Source: Butyrivibrio sp. MC2021 (GTDB lineage Bacteria > Bacillota > Clostridia > Lachnospirales > Lachnospiraceae). Taken from it: DNA of 64,000 nt. The notes beneath the pieces were generated by a model, which had not been told where the DNA came from, did no database searches, and saw nothing but the letters and a program-made list of their open reading frames with translations. The DNA lies in the NCBI RefSeq assembly GCF_000621605.1, contig NZ_JHXX01000007.1, positions 123,926 through 187,925 of the forward strand, in the 5' to 3' direction. Positions 18,637 to 27,602 of this stretch are shown one piece after another (position 1 is the stretch's first letter; each line of letters begins with the position of its first letter). The position numbers and the translations under genes were made by a program.

Positions 18637-20562
18637 TTAGTACTCTATACTCTTAAGTGAAACCCTGCCGCCGTCTACGGAAACAGTATAAATGCGGCCG
18701 TCGATGATCTCGTCCTCGAAGACATCGCCGTAGTCTCTTGCAAAGTTCTCATCAGTGGTGGCAATGTACACATAGGTACACTCCGACAACTGCTGAATCC
18801 ATTCATCATAGGGAAGGGGCTCGTTTCTGCCGTCTTCGTCCATATACATATCAAGGTAGTCTCTGGACACCCTTGATGCAGGAGAGATTCTGAAGAAGAA
18901 CTGATCCTGATCCTGTTCTTTTCTCTCGTCGATATAAAAGAACCTGTCGTCCTTGGTAATATTCACGTAGTTGAGGCCATCGAAAGTCTGTACATCCGGC
19001 CTGTGTACCAGCTGAGAATAAACATATGACTTGTTGGTCATAAAGATGCCGGTGACAATAAGCACAGCCATTATGGGCTTGTAATCCACATGCTTGTGGT
19101 AATAGTTCATGAAGAGGAACAGGTAAACAAAAATGAAGATCATTACATAAACAAAAATGTATCTCTCGCACTCTTTTGCCTTGGCTGTCTGAGTAATGGT
19201 CCTGCCGTAAAAGTTGGTCAGGTAAACCACTGAAGAATAAAGAACAAAGCCTGCACTTATAAGGATGACAAAGGGATTGTTCACTTTATTAACTTCCCTG
19301 TTGTCATCACCTCTTGAAACCATAAGGTAGAAAAGCGGCAGGGCTGCAACAGCGATGATGAAAGGCATAAGGAACATGCTTCCAAGGCCGTACTCCCTGT
19401 CCACCGCATAATTGGAAAAGATGATCTTTCCAAAGGACACGATGGTGGAAAGGCGCACATCCCCCGGAATAATAAGGGTGGTGCAGCCAAAGATCGCCAG
19501 GGCCAGAAGAAGGATCGAAGCAATATATAACCTGAACTTTCTCTTATAAACAAGATAAAACATAGCAGCTGCCGCAAGAAGCAGAGCCAGCACCACAGCG
19601 ATCATCATGCCTATGCTGAGCTTGCCAAGGGCCTTACCGATGGAGAATTTCTCCATGCCGTCGTTCAACCTGCAGAAAATACTCCAGGAGAACTTGGAAA
19701 TAAGGATACAAATGCCGCAGATAACGGAGAAGGTGTATCTCTTAAGACCCTCGCCCTCTCCCAGGATCATGTCCATGCCCGCCATGATAAGAACGCAGAT
19801 GGCAGCCAGAATGATTCCGGTGGTCTTGATCTGAACAAGATAAATAAGACCGCTGAGGATCACCACCCTGTAGAAGTTATCTTTGGTATCAAGGAATCTT
19901 CTGAAGGCAGTCAGCACATAAACCGTCAGCATGGCGGAAACAAAATCGTACTGCATGACAAAATAGCCGCTGTTACCGCGGAAATTAAGCGGAATGATAA
20001 ATATAAAGAATAGACCCACAAGATATTTTATAAGATTGTCCTTAAAGCTCTTCTCGCTGAAGGAAAAAGCAAAGAGCAAAAAGGCTATGCACATGACAAC
20101 AGGACCCAATAACTGAATTCCCTCAGAATAGTTGGGCCAAAACTTAAGTGACAGATATTTCCACATCATAAGACCGATGGGATTCTTGAAATTGCAAATG
20201 TCACCCACATGATAAAAATCAGATACATATCTCTCGTAGACCTTCAGGCCGTCCTGACCGATAATATATCTGTTTCTCATAACGAGCATGTAATAAGTGC
20301 CCATTACAAGATATTCCAAAAAACCTATAGTAAATATCTGCGGAATCTTCTTTTTCCTGACAGATAAAACAATCGTAAATAAAACACTGACAACTGCGAT
20401 CCCAGCCACCAGATAAGGTGCGATCCACAGCTCATACACTATGCCGCAGACATAGGTAAGAAGAGAAGCCCAGATCATGGAAAGGCCGATCGTCTCCTCG
20501 ATTTTCTTGTCATACCGGGCCGCCATCAGCATAGCTATTGGCAAAACTACTAAAAAAGCCAT
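18637..20562 (-). CDS. Large polytopic membrane protein, GT-C-like; first gene of the operon
   Basis: A 641-residue protein with about 12-14 helices and a soluble C-terminal region of about 110 residues containing FDGLNYVNITKDDRFFYID and YVYIATTDENFARDYGDVF. It is paralogous to the 670-residue protein at 12724-14736: both begin with a hydrophobic helix followed by KKIEET, and the last 100 residues align in motif order. GGAGG lies six bases before the ATG, and the operon promoter is at 20605-20633. The probable role is an extracytoplasmic sugar transfer step or polymer/ligase function. A specific reaction cannot be named. Confidence 0.6.
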   Translation of the reverse strand: MAFLVVLPIAMLMAARYDKKIEETIGLSMIWASLLTYVCGIVYELWIAPYLVAGIAVVSVLFTIVLSVRKKKIPQIFTIGFLEYLVMGTYYMLVMRNRYIIGQDGLKVYERYVSDFYHVGDICNFKNPIGLMMWKYLSLKFWPNYSEGIQLLGPVVMCIAFLLFAFSFSEKSFKDNLIKYLVGLFFIFIIPLNFRGNSGYFVMQYDFVSAMLTVYVLTAFRRFLDTKDNFYRVVILSGLIYLVQIKTTGIILAAICVLIMAGMDMILGEGEGLKRYTFSVICGICILISKFSWSIFCRLNDGMEKFSIGKALGKLSIGMMIAVVLALLLAAAAMFYLVYKRKFRLYIASILLLALAIFGCTTLIIPGDVRLSTIVSFGKIIFSNYAVDREYGLGSMFLMPFIIAVAALPLFYLMVSRGDDNREVNKVNNPFVILISAGFVLYSSVVYLTNFYGRTITQTAKAKECERYIFVYVMIFIFVYLFLFMNYYHKHVDYKPIMAVLIVTGIFMTNKSYVYSQLVHRPDVQTFDGLNYVNITKDDRFFYIDERKEQDQDQFFFRISPASRVSRDYLDMYMDEDGRNEPLPYDEWIQQLSECTYVYIATTDENFARDYGDVFEDEIIDGRIYTVSVDGGRVSLKSIEY

Positions 20563-20604
20563 TATTCCTCCATTCTATTGCAAAGCCCCACCAAATCCCA
20601 TATT

Positions 20605-20633
20605 ATTATAATTTGCGAAGCCAAAAATCGCAA
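20605..20633 (-). promoter_or_regulatory. Promoter of the 16-gene glycan operon
   Basis: On the minus strand TTGCGA (20628-20633) and TATAAT (20605-20610) are separated by exactly 17 bases, a near-consensus vegetative promoter. Transcription would start near 20598, leaving a leader of about 36 bases before the ATG at 20562. It faces away from the plus-strand promoter at 20699-20707, so the two glycan units are divergently controlled from a 177-base region. Confidence 0.75.
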
Positions 20634-20698
20634 TAATACCATATATTTTAGCAAATATGCTCTTCTTTGCCAAACCATGCAAAAAAGCAGTTCTTATA

Positions 20699-20707
20699 TG
20701 ATATAAT
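20699..20707 (+). promoter_or_regulatory. Extended -10 promoter for 20740-23577
   Basis: TGATATAAT is an extended -10 element (TG, one base, TATAAT at 20702-20707). Only a weak -35 (TGCAAA, about 18 bases upstream) is visible, as is usual with extended -10 promoters. It lies about 33 bases before the start codon at 20740, which has AGGAG seven bases upstream. Confidence 0.6.
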
Positions 20708-20739
20708 AAATCCAGTTTACGAAGCTACAGGAGACCGCT

Positions 20740-22437
20740 ATGGGAAAAATCTTTACAAACAAAATACTTGGCATAAATATAGCCGTTTCCTGTGAAAAAG
20801 AGGCAGGCTCCTACATCCTTGACAATATGGATGAGCTCAGTGGCCAGTACATCTGTCTTGTATCAATAAATGATCTTTTGGAAGCGCAGCACAACCCGGT
20901 ACTTCGGGAATTCTTTCGTCAGTCAGCCATCAATTTCCCCAGCAGTGAACCCATTGCCTATGTTCAGAGACTTAGAGGTTTCAGAGTGGCAGAGTCCGTA
21001 AGGCTCAAAAACCTTTCCGGCGACATCATATGGGCAGAGGAGGGAGAGCATTCTTTATCCTCCATCAAAGAAACCGCTGAAAAAGAGAATAAGCTTGTTA
21101 TCTACACCGGCAAAAAGGCTGGACTGTCAGAGGTTGTGCGCTTTGGCATGGCCTGTATCCCTGATTCCTTCAAACGTCAGGTCAAGGATCCTGAGGACAA
21201 AAAGGATCTTCTTATCTATGCCCATTATTACTATCCGGATGTGGCTTCCACCGGTCAGATTCTGACAGAGCTGGCGGAGGGTCTGGGTGATACCTTCCAC
21301 ACCACCGTCATCTGTACCGTTCCCAGCTATACCGGCAAGATCGACAAACACTACAAGCAGCACCTGTACTACTACGAGAACATAGGCGGCGTGGATGTCC
21401 TGAGAATCAGGGTTCCCGAGTTCAGAAAGAACTTCTCCATCAGCCGTATCGTCAATATTCTGGCATATTTTGTATATGCCATCGCCGCCACCCAGAGAGT
21501 CGGGCATCAGGACTATGTTTATACTATTTCACAGCCTCCTGTCCTTGGCGGTCTCTTGGGCTATATCGGCAAGATCATGAAGAGGGCCAAGTTCATTTAC
21601 AACATCCAGGACTTTAACCCGGAGCAGATAATGGCGGTGTCCTATTCCAAGAACCCTCTGGTTCTTAAGACCATGATGGCCCTTGATAAATTCAGCTGCA
21701 AAAAGTCAGACAAGATAATCATCGTAGGCAGAGACATGATAGATACCCTCAGGGCAAGATTCCCCAAGGAGCTGCCCTGCTATGCCCATATCAACAACTG
21801 GATCAATGAAAAAGAGATATATCCCCTTCCGGCGGATAATGAAAAGGTGACAGCCTTTAAGAAAAAGTACGGAATCGACGGCAAGTTTGTCATCATGTAC
21901 TCCGGAAATATCGGTCTTTACTATGATCTTCTTGAGATCCAGAAGATCATTGAGAAGTTCAACGACAACAAGGATGTGGTATTTGCCTTTATCGGTCAGG
22001 GCACAGTCCTTGAGGACATGCAGAAATACTCGGCAGAACACCACATGACCAACATTGTTTATATTCCCTATCAGGATAAGGCGGATCTGGTTTACAGCCT
22101 TAATGCCGGCGATGTTCACTTCGTTGTGAATGCCAAGGGCATCAAGGGCGTCTCGGTTCCCAGTAAGCTCTACGGCGTAATGGCAGCGGGCAAACCTGTT
22201 CTGGGCATCCTGGAGGAGGGCTCTGAGGCCAGACTCATCGTTGAGGAAGCCGGCTGCGGCAAAGTGGTTGAGCCCGGCAATTATGAGGCTATAACAGATA
22301 TCATCAGATATTTTATCGATCACAAAAGCGACCCTGAACTTAGAAAAATGGGCGCTGACGGACGAACATTTTTGGAGAACAACCTTACCAAGAGCATCTC
22401 CATCAGCAAATATGCTCAGGAAATACTTAAGCTCTGA
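20740..22437 (+). CDS. Fusion of degenerate WecG/TagA (GT26) half-domain to GT4 transferase
   Basis: A 565-residue two-part protein. Residues 1-135 follow the order of blocks in WecG/TagA/CpsF N-acetylmannosamine transferases: LGINIA, SINDLLEAQHNPVLREFF, a PSSEP position, GFRVAESVRL, and VIYTGKKAGLSEVV. Where active family members carry Pro-Asp-Gly with a catalytic Asp, this protein has PSS (67-69), and the domain stops well short of the family length. From residue 156 a complete GT4 enzyme of WbuB/WcaI type follows (LLIYAHYYYPDVASTGQ, YNIQDFNPE, MYSGNIGLYYD, VPSKLYGVMAAGKPVLG). The GT4 part is likely active; the N-terminal part may only bind a partner or lipid. It is the first gene of a two-gene plus-strand unit. 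Confidence 0.8.
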   Translation: MGKIFTNKILGINIAVSCEKEAGSYILDNMDELSGQYICLVSINDLLEAQHNPVLREFFRQSAINFPSSEPIAYVQRLRGFRVAESVRLKNLSGDIIWAEEGEHSLSSIKETAEKENKLVIYTGKKAGLSEVVRFGMACIPDSFKRQVKDPEDKKDLLIYAHYYYPDVASTGQILTELAEGLGDTFHTTVICTVPSYTGKIDKHYKQHLYYYENIGGVDVLRIRVPEFRKNFSISRIVNILAYFVYAIAATQRVGHQDYVYTISQPPVLGGLLGYIGKIMKRAKFIYNIQDFNPEQIMAVSYSKNPLVLKTMMALDKFSCKKSDKIIIVGRDMIDTLRARFPKELPCYAHINNWINEKEIYPLPADNEKVTAFKKKYGIDGKFVIMYSGNIGLYYDLLEIQKIIEKFNDNKDVVFAFIGQGTVLEDMQKYSAEHHMTNIVYIPYQDKADLVYSLNAGDVHFVVNAKGIKGVSVPSKLYGVMAAGKPVLGILEEGSEARLIVEEAGCGKVVEPGNYEAITDIIRYFIDHKSDPELRKMGADGRTFLENNLTKSISISKYAQEILKL

Positions 22438-22452
22438 TAAAAGGATATACAT

Positions 22453-23577
22453 ATGACTTTCTTTTTATTCTTTAAGCAAATTGTAGATATGCTCTATTCA
22501 CTGAAGTGGCTTGACATTGTCATGGTACTTCTTGTGGTTATGATGCTTTTTTACCAGTACAAGCTCACAAGACCGGATTTAAAGTCCATGATCTGCTCTG
22601 CAGACATCATTGTGGCCTGCCTGGCTGTTCTGGTGACAGCCTCCTTTATCCGGGATGTTTCCATGTATATCACCTACATCAAGGTAATGTCCGCTTTTCT
22701 TTTGTATTTCATGGGAAGGCTCTACTACGAGAGAATCCTGGAATGTTCCGCAGCTCTTGCCACAGCAGCCTACTTTGTGATATGCCTCAACTTTTTCCAC
22801 AGAATATTCACCTATGGAATATCACTTTTCAGCGTTGACAACGCCTTCGGCGACTTTTACGCCAACGATACCGAGATGGCCTTCGCCATGATCCTGGGCT
22901 TTATCTTCATCGGCATGTTCGCGAGAAAATCATTGTTTAAGCTGTTCACCATGATCCTTGTATGCCCCTATATGGTCATCTTCTCCGATGCAGGCATTCA
23001 GATGGTGCTCTTTGCTGTTATCTTCGTTGTAATGCTCATGTATATCCTGGAGGTAGCCCTGAATCAAAAAAGACTCGCCATGGTGGGCCTTGGCCTCATC
23101 ATAGTAAGTCTTCTTGCTGTTGTTGTTCTTGTTTATATTCCTGTGTTCAGCGGAGATTCCAGCAGGATTCAGTCAGCCTTTGGCTGGAGCAGGATCCTCA
23201 GCGTCTCCCATATGGATTTCCGATACAATGAGTGGAATGCGATCCTTGACCAGAGCCGTCCCACGGGCCTTTTTGAAAATCTCTTCGGCCTCAGCCTCAA
23301 TACAGGAGCACTGCTCAGGAGCCTTTATCTCAAGGCCTATTATTCACTGGGAATCGTAGGAATGGTATTCTCCCTGGCTCTCATTGTCAGGACCTTTATC
23401 GCAGCCTACAAGGGAGAAGACAGGAAAAGCTTCTACGTAACAGTGATGACCGCCATCCTTGTTCTCGGAAGCGGCGTCACAGTTAACTCAATGGAGATCC
23501 TTCAGATGAGCTGGTTTATCATGCTCTTTGCAGGAATGGTCATCTCTGCTGAAAAAATGTCTCCAGCGCGTCAGTAA
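22453..23577 (+). CDS. Wzy-like polysaccharide polymerase candidate (membrane protein)
   Basis: A 374-residue protein made almost wholly of hydrophobic segments, about 10-11 helices, with one larger hydrophilic loop around residues 250-290 (SRIQSAFGWSRILSVSHMDF and NEWNAILDQSRPTGLF). That pattern, many helices with a single long outer loop late in the chain containing Arg and a GLFENLFG-like turn, is typical of Wzy and O-antigen ligase family proteins. No other polymerase candidate accompanies the two flippases of the 23540-37655 operon, which supports the assignment. Its 3' end overlaps the convergent gene by 38 bases. Wzy proteins share little sequence, so this rests mainly on topology and context. 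Confidence 0.6.
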   Translation: MTFFLFFKQIVDMLYSLKWLDIVMVLLVVMMLFYQYKLTRPDLKSMICSADIIVACLAVLVTASFIRDVSMYITYIKVMSAFLLYFMGRLYYERILECSAALATAAYFVICLNFFHRIFTYGISLFSVDNAFGDFYANDTEMAFAMILGFIFIGMFARKSLFKLFTMILVCPYMVIFSDAGIQMVLFAVIFVVMLMYILEVALNQKRLAMVGLGLIIVSLLAVVVLVYIPVFSGDSSRIQSAFGWSRILSVSHMDFRYNEWNAILDQSRPTGLFENLFGLSLNTGALLRSLYLKAYYSLGIVGMVFSLALIVRTFIAAYKGEDRKSFYVTVMTAILVLGSGVTVNSMEILQMSWFIMLFAGMVISAEKMSPARQ

Positions 23578-24664
23578 TATTCTTAACTCCCGGCTCAATC
23601 GCCATGCTTCTCGGATCTCGTATGGTCTCCGGGCATCCCCCAACGTTGTAGGTGATAACCGGTGTTCCGCAAGCCTCAGCCTCCAGATTGACTGTGGGAT
23701 AAGTGTCCTCATATGTAGGATTGATGAATAAATCAGATTCGGAATATAGTCCTACAAGCTGCTGAACATCGGAAGTTCGCTCAATTGCTATGATCTCAGG
23801 TGCAGATTTCTTTAGCATCTTTATCTGCTTTTTATTCACCCCCACAAGAACTATGGCATATTCCTCAGGGTTTAATCCTCGTGACAATGTCACAAAATCA
23901 TCAAGGCCCTTTTTAGGCCCCCACACAGAAGCAACCCCCAGAAGTATCTTCTTTTTCTCCAGATGATTATTCTTTCTGAAGTCGGATTCTCCGGGCTTAA
24001 AGATATTCGTATTGATAGTATTATATACAACCTGAACCGGATACTCTTTCAGGTAACTCTCTTTCACAAGGTTTTTAAGCCAGTTTGAAGGAGTTATGAT
24101 GGTCATATCATTAACCCCTGTAAAAGCAGCTTTCTTTCGTCGGTAATTCTCCCTGCTGGAGTCAATAAAAAGCCCCGAGGGATAAGTTCTTATCTGAGGA
24201 CAATCATAGCACTGCTCTTTCCACTTATTGCAGCCACAACTCATAAAATGAGCGCAGTGTCCCGTAAAAGTCCAACAGTCATGTAATGTCCACTTAACCT
24301 GCATATTGGGCCTGGTTTTTATCCAGTCAAAAAGCATCTCATAGTTGATGAAATATCCGTGGATATTGTGAATCCATAGAACATCGGGATCATATTCAGT
24401 AGCCCACTTAAGGAACTGCTCTGTGGCCTTTTTGCTTGCAAGGCCGTGTTTATCAAAAAGTCTCGTGTAGAATAAATGAAAATAGACCCCAAGGTCATTT
24501 CCTATCCTGTGGCCATATTTCATGGCAAAATCAGGGATTCCGGTTTTTCTTCCGTAAGCGATCTTAACTTCATGGCCTTCTTTTTCATATTCCAAAGCCT
24601 GATTGTAGGCTATTCTTCCGGTGGAACCGAAATATAAGAACGAATTTATAAAAAGTACTCTCAT
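23540..24664 (-). CDS. GT4 family glycosyltransferase
   Basis: A 374-residue GT-B transferase related to colanic-acid WcaC-like enzymes. The N-terminal FLYFGSTGRIAYNQALEY loop, the middle TLHDCWTFTGHCAHF block, a Cys-rich stretch (CGCNKWKEQCYDC, about 152-166) typical of this subgroup, and INPTYEDTYPTVNLEAEACGTP with the E-x7-E donor motif are all present. It is the last gene of a 13-gene minus-strand operon and overlaps the preceding acyltransferase by four bases. Its 3' end runs 38 bases into the convergent polymerase gene. Confidence 0.88.
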   Translation of the reverse strand: MRVLFINSFLYFGSTGRIAYNQALEYEKEGHEVKIAYGRKTGIPDFAMKYGHRIGNDLGVYFHLFYTRLFDKHGLASKKATEQFLKWATEYDPDVLWIHNIHGYFINYEMLFDWIKTRPNMQVKWTLHDCWTFTGHCAHFMSCGCNKWKEQCYDCPQIRTYPSGLFIDSSRENYRRKKAAFTGVNDMTIITPSNWLKNLVKESYLKEYPVQVVYNTINTNIFKPGESDFRKNNHLEKKKILLGVASVWGPKKGLDDFVTLSRGLNPEEYAIVLVGVNKKQIKMLKKSAPEIIAIERTSDVQQLVGLYSESDLFINPTYEDTYPTVNLEAEACGTPVITYNVGGCPETIRDPRSMAIEPGVKNITDALETFFQQR

Positions 24665-25230
24665 TTTCTGATCACCTTCGCAGGGTTACCCGCTATCACG
24701 CTTCTTGCTTCAAAGGTTCCGGAAACCACTGCTCCGGCTCCAACAACACAGCCATCCCCCAGCACCGTGCCCTTCAAAATGATGGAGTTGCATCCGATAA
24801 AACAGTTTTTACCGATGCTGATAGGCTTGGCAGGCACAAGATTGCTGTCGCCGCCACTGGGGTCCTTCAAAAGCATTACTCTTTCTTCCTCATCGATGGG
24901 ATGAAAGTCATTATCCAGAATCTTCACATTGCCGCCTATAGCAGTGTTATCCCCTATCTCTATGCCCTTCCTGGCATAAATGGTGGCGCCGCTGATTCCC
25001 ACATTGTCACCTATCCTGACATATGCTCCGGGAGCCCTGGTTACAATGATGGAACGGGAATACAGTCCCACAAGGTTGGATAAAAACGAGGACTTCACCG
25101 TACAGTTGTCACCTATGGTAATCTCCGCACCTTTTTTGTTAAAGATGACAGGAACACCCTTGAGACAGAGATTTTTGCCGTATTTGATTCCCATGGCTTT
25201 CATAAGGATCTTGTACCAGTTGCTGTTCAT
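24661..25230 (-). CDS. Left-handed beta-helix O-acyltransferase (WcaF/VatD-like)
   Basis: A 189-residue protein built of hexapeptide repeats ([LIV]-G-x4: TIGDNC, RIGDNV, EIGDNT, SIGKNC, VLGDGC, VVGAGA), which fold as a left-handed beta-helix trimer using acetyl-CoA. The catalytic His is probably the one in DNDFHPID (about residue 112). The C-terminal SVIAGNPAKVIRK is the standard ending of this family. It probably acetylates a sugar in the cytoplasm before export. It could also N-acetylate an amino-sugar nucleotide, as FdtC/QdtC do, which would pair with the FdtA-type domain at 30680-31804. Confidence 0.85.
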   Translation of the reverse strand: MNSNWYKILMKAMGIKYGKNLCLKGVPVIFNKKGAEITIGDNCTVKSSFLSNLVGLYSRSIIVTRAPGAYVRIGDNVGISGATIYARKGIEIGDNTAIGGNVKILDNDFHPIDEEERVMLLKDPSGGDSNLVPAKPISIGKNCFIGCNSIILKGTVLGDGCVVGAGAVVSGTFEARSVIAGNPAKVIRK

Positions 25231-25246
25231 GCTAACGCCGCTCCTA

Positions 25247-26698
25247 TTACTTTTTCTTCTTAAGCTTGGATTTCACCATATCAAGTCCGTACCACAGCAT
25301 CTCATCCTTTGTGATAATAAGCTCAAGGCCGTATACCGCTGCTCCGATGGCTATCATGACCAGCATGTACACTGAATCTTTGGGCAGAACCTTTCCGGTT
25401 CCCCATACTGCCAGGAACATCACAAGCCCCATGGCAAAGTATCTGAACACGGGGGCAAAACATTCCTTAAGAGGAAGCTGATTTCTTACAAAATACAGTT
25501 CCACTCCCATTACTGTAAGTTCAGCGATAACCGTTGCGATGGAAGCTCCGATGGCGCTGAATCTTTTTATCAGGAAATAATTAAAGATCACATTCACTAC
25601 AGCACCGATAACAACAGAGGCGGTGTAGGCTCCCTGCTGCATGGTGGGCAAAAGGTACTGCTTTCCGATAACATTGCTGACACCGATGATCACAAGAATA
25701 GGCGAAATAATAACCGTCAAGGGTCCCACCAGATCAAAGCCCGGTCCCAGGAAAAAGGGAACAAATCTCTGGGAAATGGCACAAAGGCCAAAGGCCAGGG
25801 CAAAGGAAATCATAAATTCAAATCTGAAGGCCTTCCTGATGCCGTTTTGAATCCTCTCTTTGTCATCCTCGGCAAAGGCCGCAGACATGGCTGACAGCAT
25901 TACCGTTCCCAGAGAGGTTACGATAAGCAGGATGATCCTGATGAGCTTCTGGGCCTGGGTATAACATCCAACCTGGTCCATATCAGCAGAAATGGCACCG
26001 ATCATGGTCTTATCCAGAACCTCATAGACCTCAACCGCAATCTGAGGGATAAAGAGGATCATCATGGATTTCATATGTCTCGGAATACCAAAAAGGGGCT
26101 TCGCCTCGTTCTTGCAGATGTACTTTCTTACTGAAGGCCAGAGACAGAGATTACCCAGGAAGAAGGGCAATGTCAGGCATAAGGTGTATGTGAGCACATC
26201 TCCCGGCCTTTTGACAAAGGCAAATACCAGAACAATTCCCGAAAGCTTTATCAGAGAGCTTCTGAAAACCGTTATCCTGAATTCCTCAATTCCCCGGAAA
26301 AACCAGGAAATATCGAAAGCGCTGGCTATAACTTCCAGCAGCAGTATTCTGTAGATCAGATAATTCTCCCCATCCAGGGCAAATACGAAAAAGAAGACAA
26401 CGCTGCAGAATCCGGTAAATATAAGACGCAGCAGCTCAATTTCCCAAAAGACTTTGGTTCTCTCCTTAACATCATGCTGTACGTAGGCTATCTCCCTCTG
26501 TCCGTAAAGGGTGGTTCCAAGGCCTCCCACCAGAATAAAGAAGGTTGCAAAGGATCTGGCGTAGGAATATGTGCCGACGCCTCCGGCCCCAAGAACTCTG
26601 GAAACATACGGTGTTGTGATAAGGGGGGAAAGTATCATCAACAGCTCGTACAGGGTGTTGTATATATAATTCTTTATTACTTTGCTTTTTTTAGCCAT
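25247..26698 (-). CDS. Wzx-type polysaccharide flippase 1
   Basis: A 483-residue MOP-superfamily protein with 12-14 helices. The N-terminal IYNTLYELLMILSPLITTPY followed by VLGAGGVGTYSYARS is the classic signature of capsule/O-antigen flippases of the RfbX/EpsM type, and QREIAY and SWFFRGIEEF are further family blocks. It flips undecaprenyl-diphosphate repeat units outward for a Wzy polymerase. The same operon encodes a second flippase (32850-34274); similar but clearly distinct N-termini show these are paralogues rather than a recent duplication. Confidence 0.9.
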   Translation of the reverse strand: MAKKSKVIKNYIYNTLYELLMILSPLITTPYVSRVLGAGGVGTYSYARSFATFFILVGGLGTTLYGQREIAYVQHDVKERTKVFWEIELLRLIFTGFCSVVFFFVFALDGENYLIYRILLLEVIASAFDISWFFRGIEEFRITVFRSSLIKLSGIVLVFAFVKRPGDVLTYTLCLTLPFFLGNLCLWPSVRKYICKNEAKPLFGIPRHMKSMMILFIPQIAVEVYEVLDKTMIGAISADMDQVGCYTQAQKLIRIILLIVTSLGTVMLSAMSAAFAEDDKERIQNGIRKAFRFEFMISFALAFGLCAISQRFVPFFLGPGFDLVGPLTVIISPILVIIGVSNVIGKQYLLPTMQQGAYTASVVIGAVVNVIFNYFLIKRFSAIGASIATVIAELTVMGVELYFVRNQLPLKECFAPVFRYFAMGLVMFLAVWGTGKVLPKDSVYMLVMIAIGAAVYGLELIITKDEMLWYGLDMVKSKLKKKK

Positions 26699-26705
26699 TT
26701 TATCT

Positions 26706-27602
26706 TTACTGCTTTCCTGCCAGATCCGCCACTATATCATTGACAGTCTGTTCAATGCTTATGGCAGGAGTCCAGTTACAATACTCCATAAATTTTGTAG
26801 CATCCAGGGCAGAATTCCTGTGGTCTTCGCCCTCGGTGATATTATATTTAACATTCATTCCAAGCTGTTCATTTACTGCTTTGGTAATAAGCTCAGCCAC
26901 ATCAATGAGGCTATAGCTGCTCTTAATGCCAAGGTTGTAGGCTTCATCCGGGTCCTGCATGCCCCCAAGGGCCAGCTTTATAATGCCGGCTGCCGCATCC
27001 CTTACATCCAGAAAGCCGTATCTCTGCATGCCGCCCATAACCTTCAGGTCTTCACCCTTCATGGCCATAGCCGCCATTCTGTTGACGATTCTCTGACCGT
27101 ATCCTACTCCCAGAAGGCTAGCCAGTCTTATGTTGGTATGGGGCATATCCTTAAATACCGTATTGGTAAGGATCTCTGTGCTGTACTTTCCTACGGCGTA
27201 GGGAGTTTCCAGGCAGATATCACTGTCCTCAGAAGCAGCATAGGTCCTCTTGGGATCATAAACGCTCTGGGAAGAAATATTTATAAAGCTGCCGATTCCG
27301 CTCTCTTTGGAAACATTGATCATTCTGTATACTTTATTAAGTCCGTCAGCCATCCTGAAGCCGTCGGCATTGGTAGGGAAAAGGCAATTGATAAAAACAT
27401 CTCCCTCAGAAAAATCATAGCCCTTCTCAAGATACTCTGCGGTATCTATGGTAGAGATGTCACAGCCTGTCACCTCTTTCAGCTTCTCGGCATCCGAAGT
27501 GATGGCAAGGATCTCAAGACCCTCTATGGCAGCTGCCTGTCGTATGATATTCGAACCCAAAAATCCGCCTGCTCCGCTGATAACAAGTCTCTTACAGTTC
27601 AT
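26706..27602 (-). CDS. NAD(P)-dependent sugar epimerase/dehydratase (extended SDR)
   Basis: A 298-residue extended short-chain dehydrogenase. The cofactor loop is VISGAGGFLGSN (7-18, GxxGxxG), the active-site Ser lies in NISSQSVYD, and the catalytic YAVGK (YxxxK) follows about 20 residues later. Length and motif order fit nucleotide-sugar 4-epimerases/reductases. It overlaps the upstream ATP-grasp gene by 11 bases, so the SDR and the two ATP-grasp genes form a translationally linked block. The substrate is unknown; a nucleotide-activated hexose or hexosamine is expected. Confidence 0.82.
   Translation of the reverse strand: MNCKRLVISGAGGFLGSNIIRQAAAIEGLEILAITSDAEKLKEVTGCDISTIDTAEYLEKGYDFSEGDVFINCLFPTNADGFRMADGLNKVYRMINVSKESGIGSFINISSQSVYDPKRTYAASEDSDICLETPYAVGKYSTEILTNTVFKDMPHTNIRLASLLGVGYGQRIVNRMAAMAMKGEDLKVMGGMQRYGFLDVRDAAAGIIKLALGGMQDPDEAYNLGIKSSYSLIDVAELITKAVNEQLGMNVKYNITEGEDHRNSALDATKFMEYCNWTPAISIEQTVNDIVADLAGKQ

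Noticed and set aside
21706..22452. Open frame of 248 codons on the minus strand
   Set aside because: It is the shadow of the GT4 part of the 565-residue fusion.
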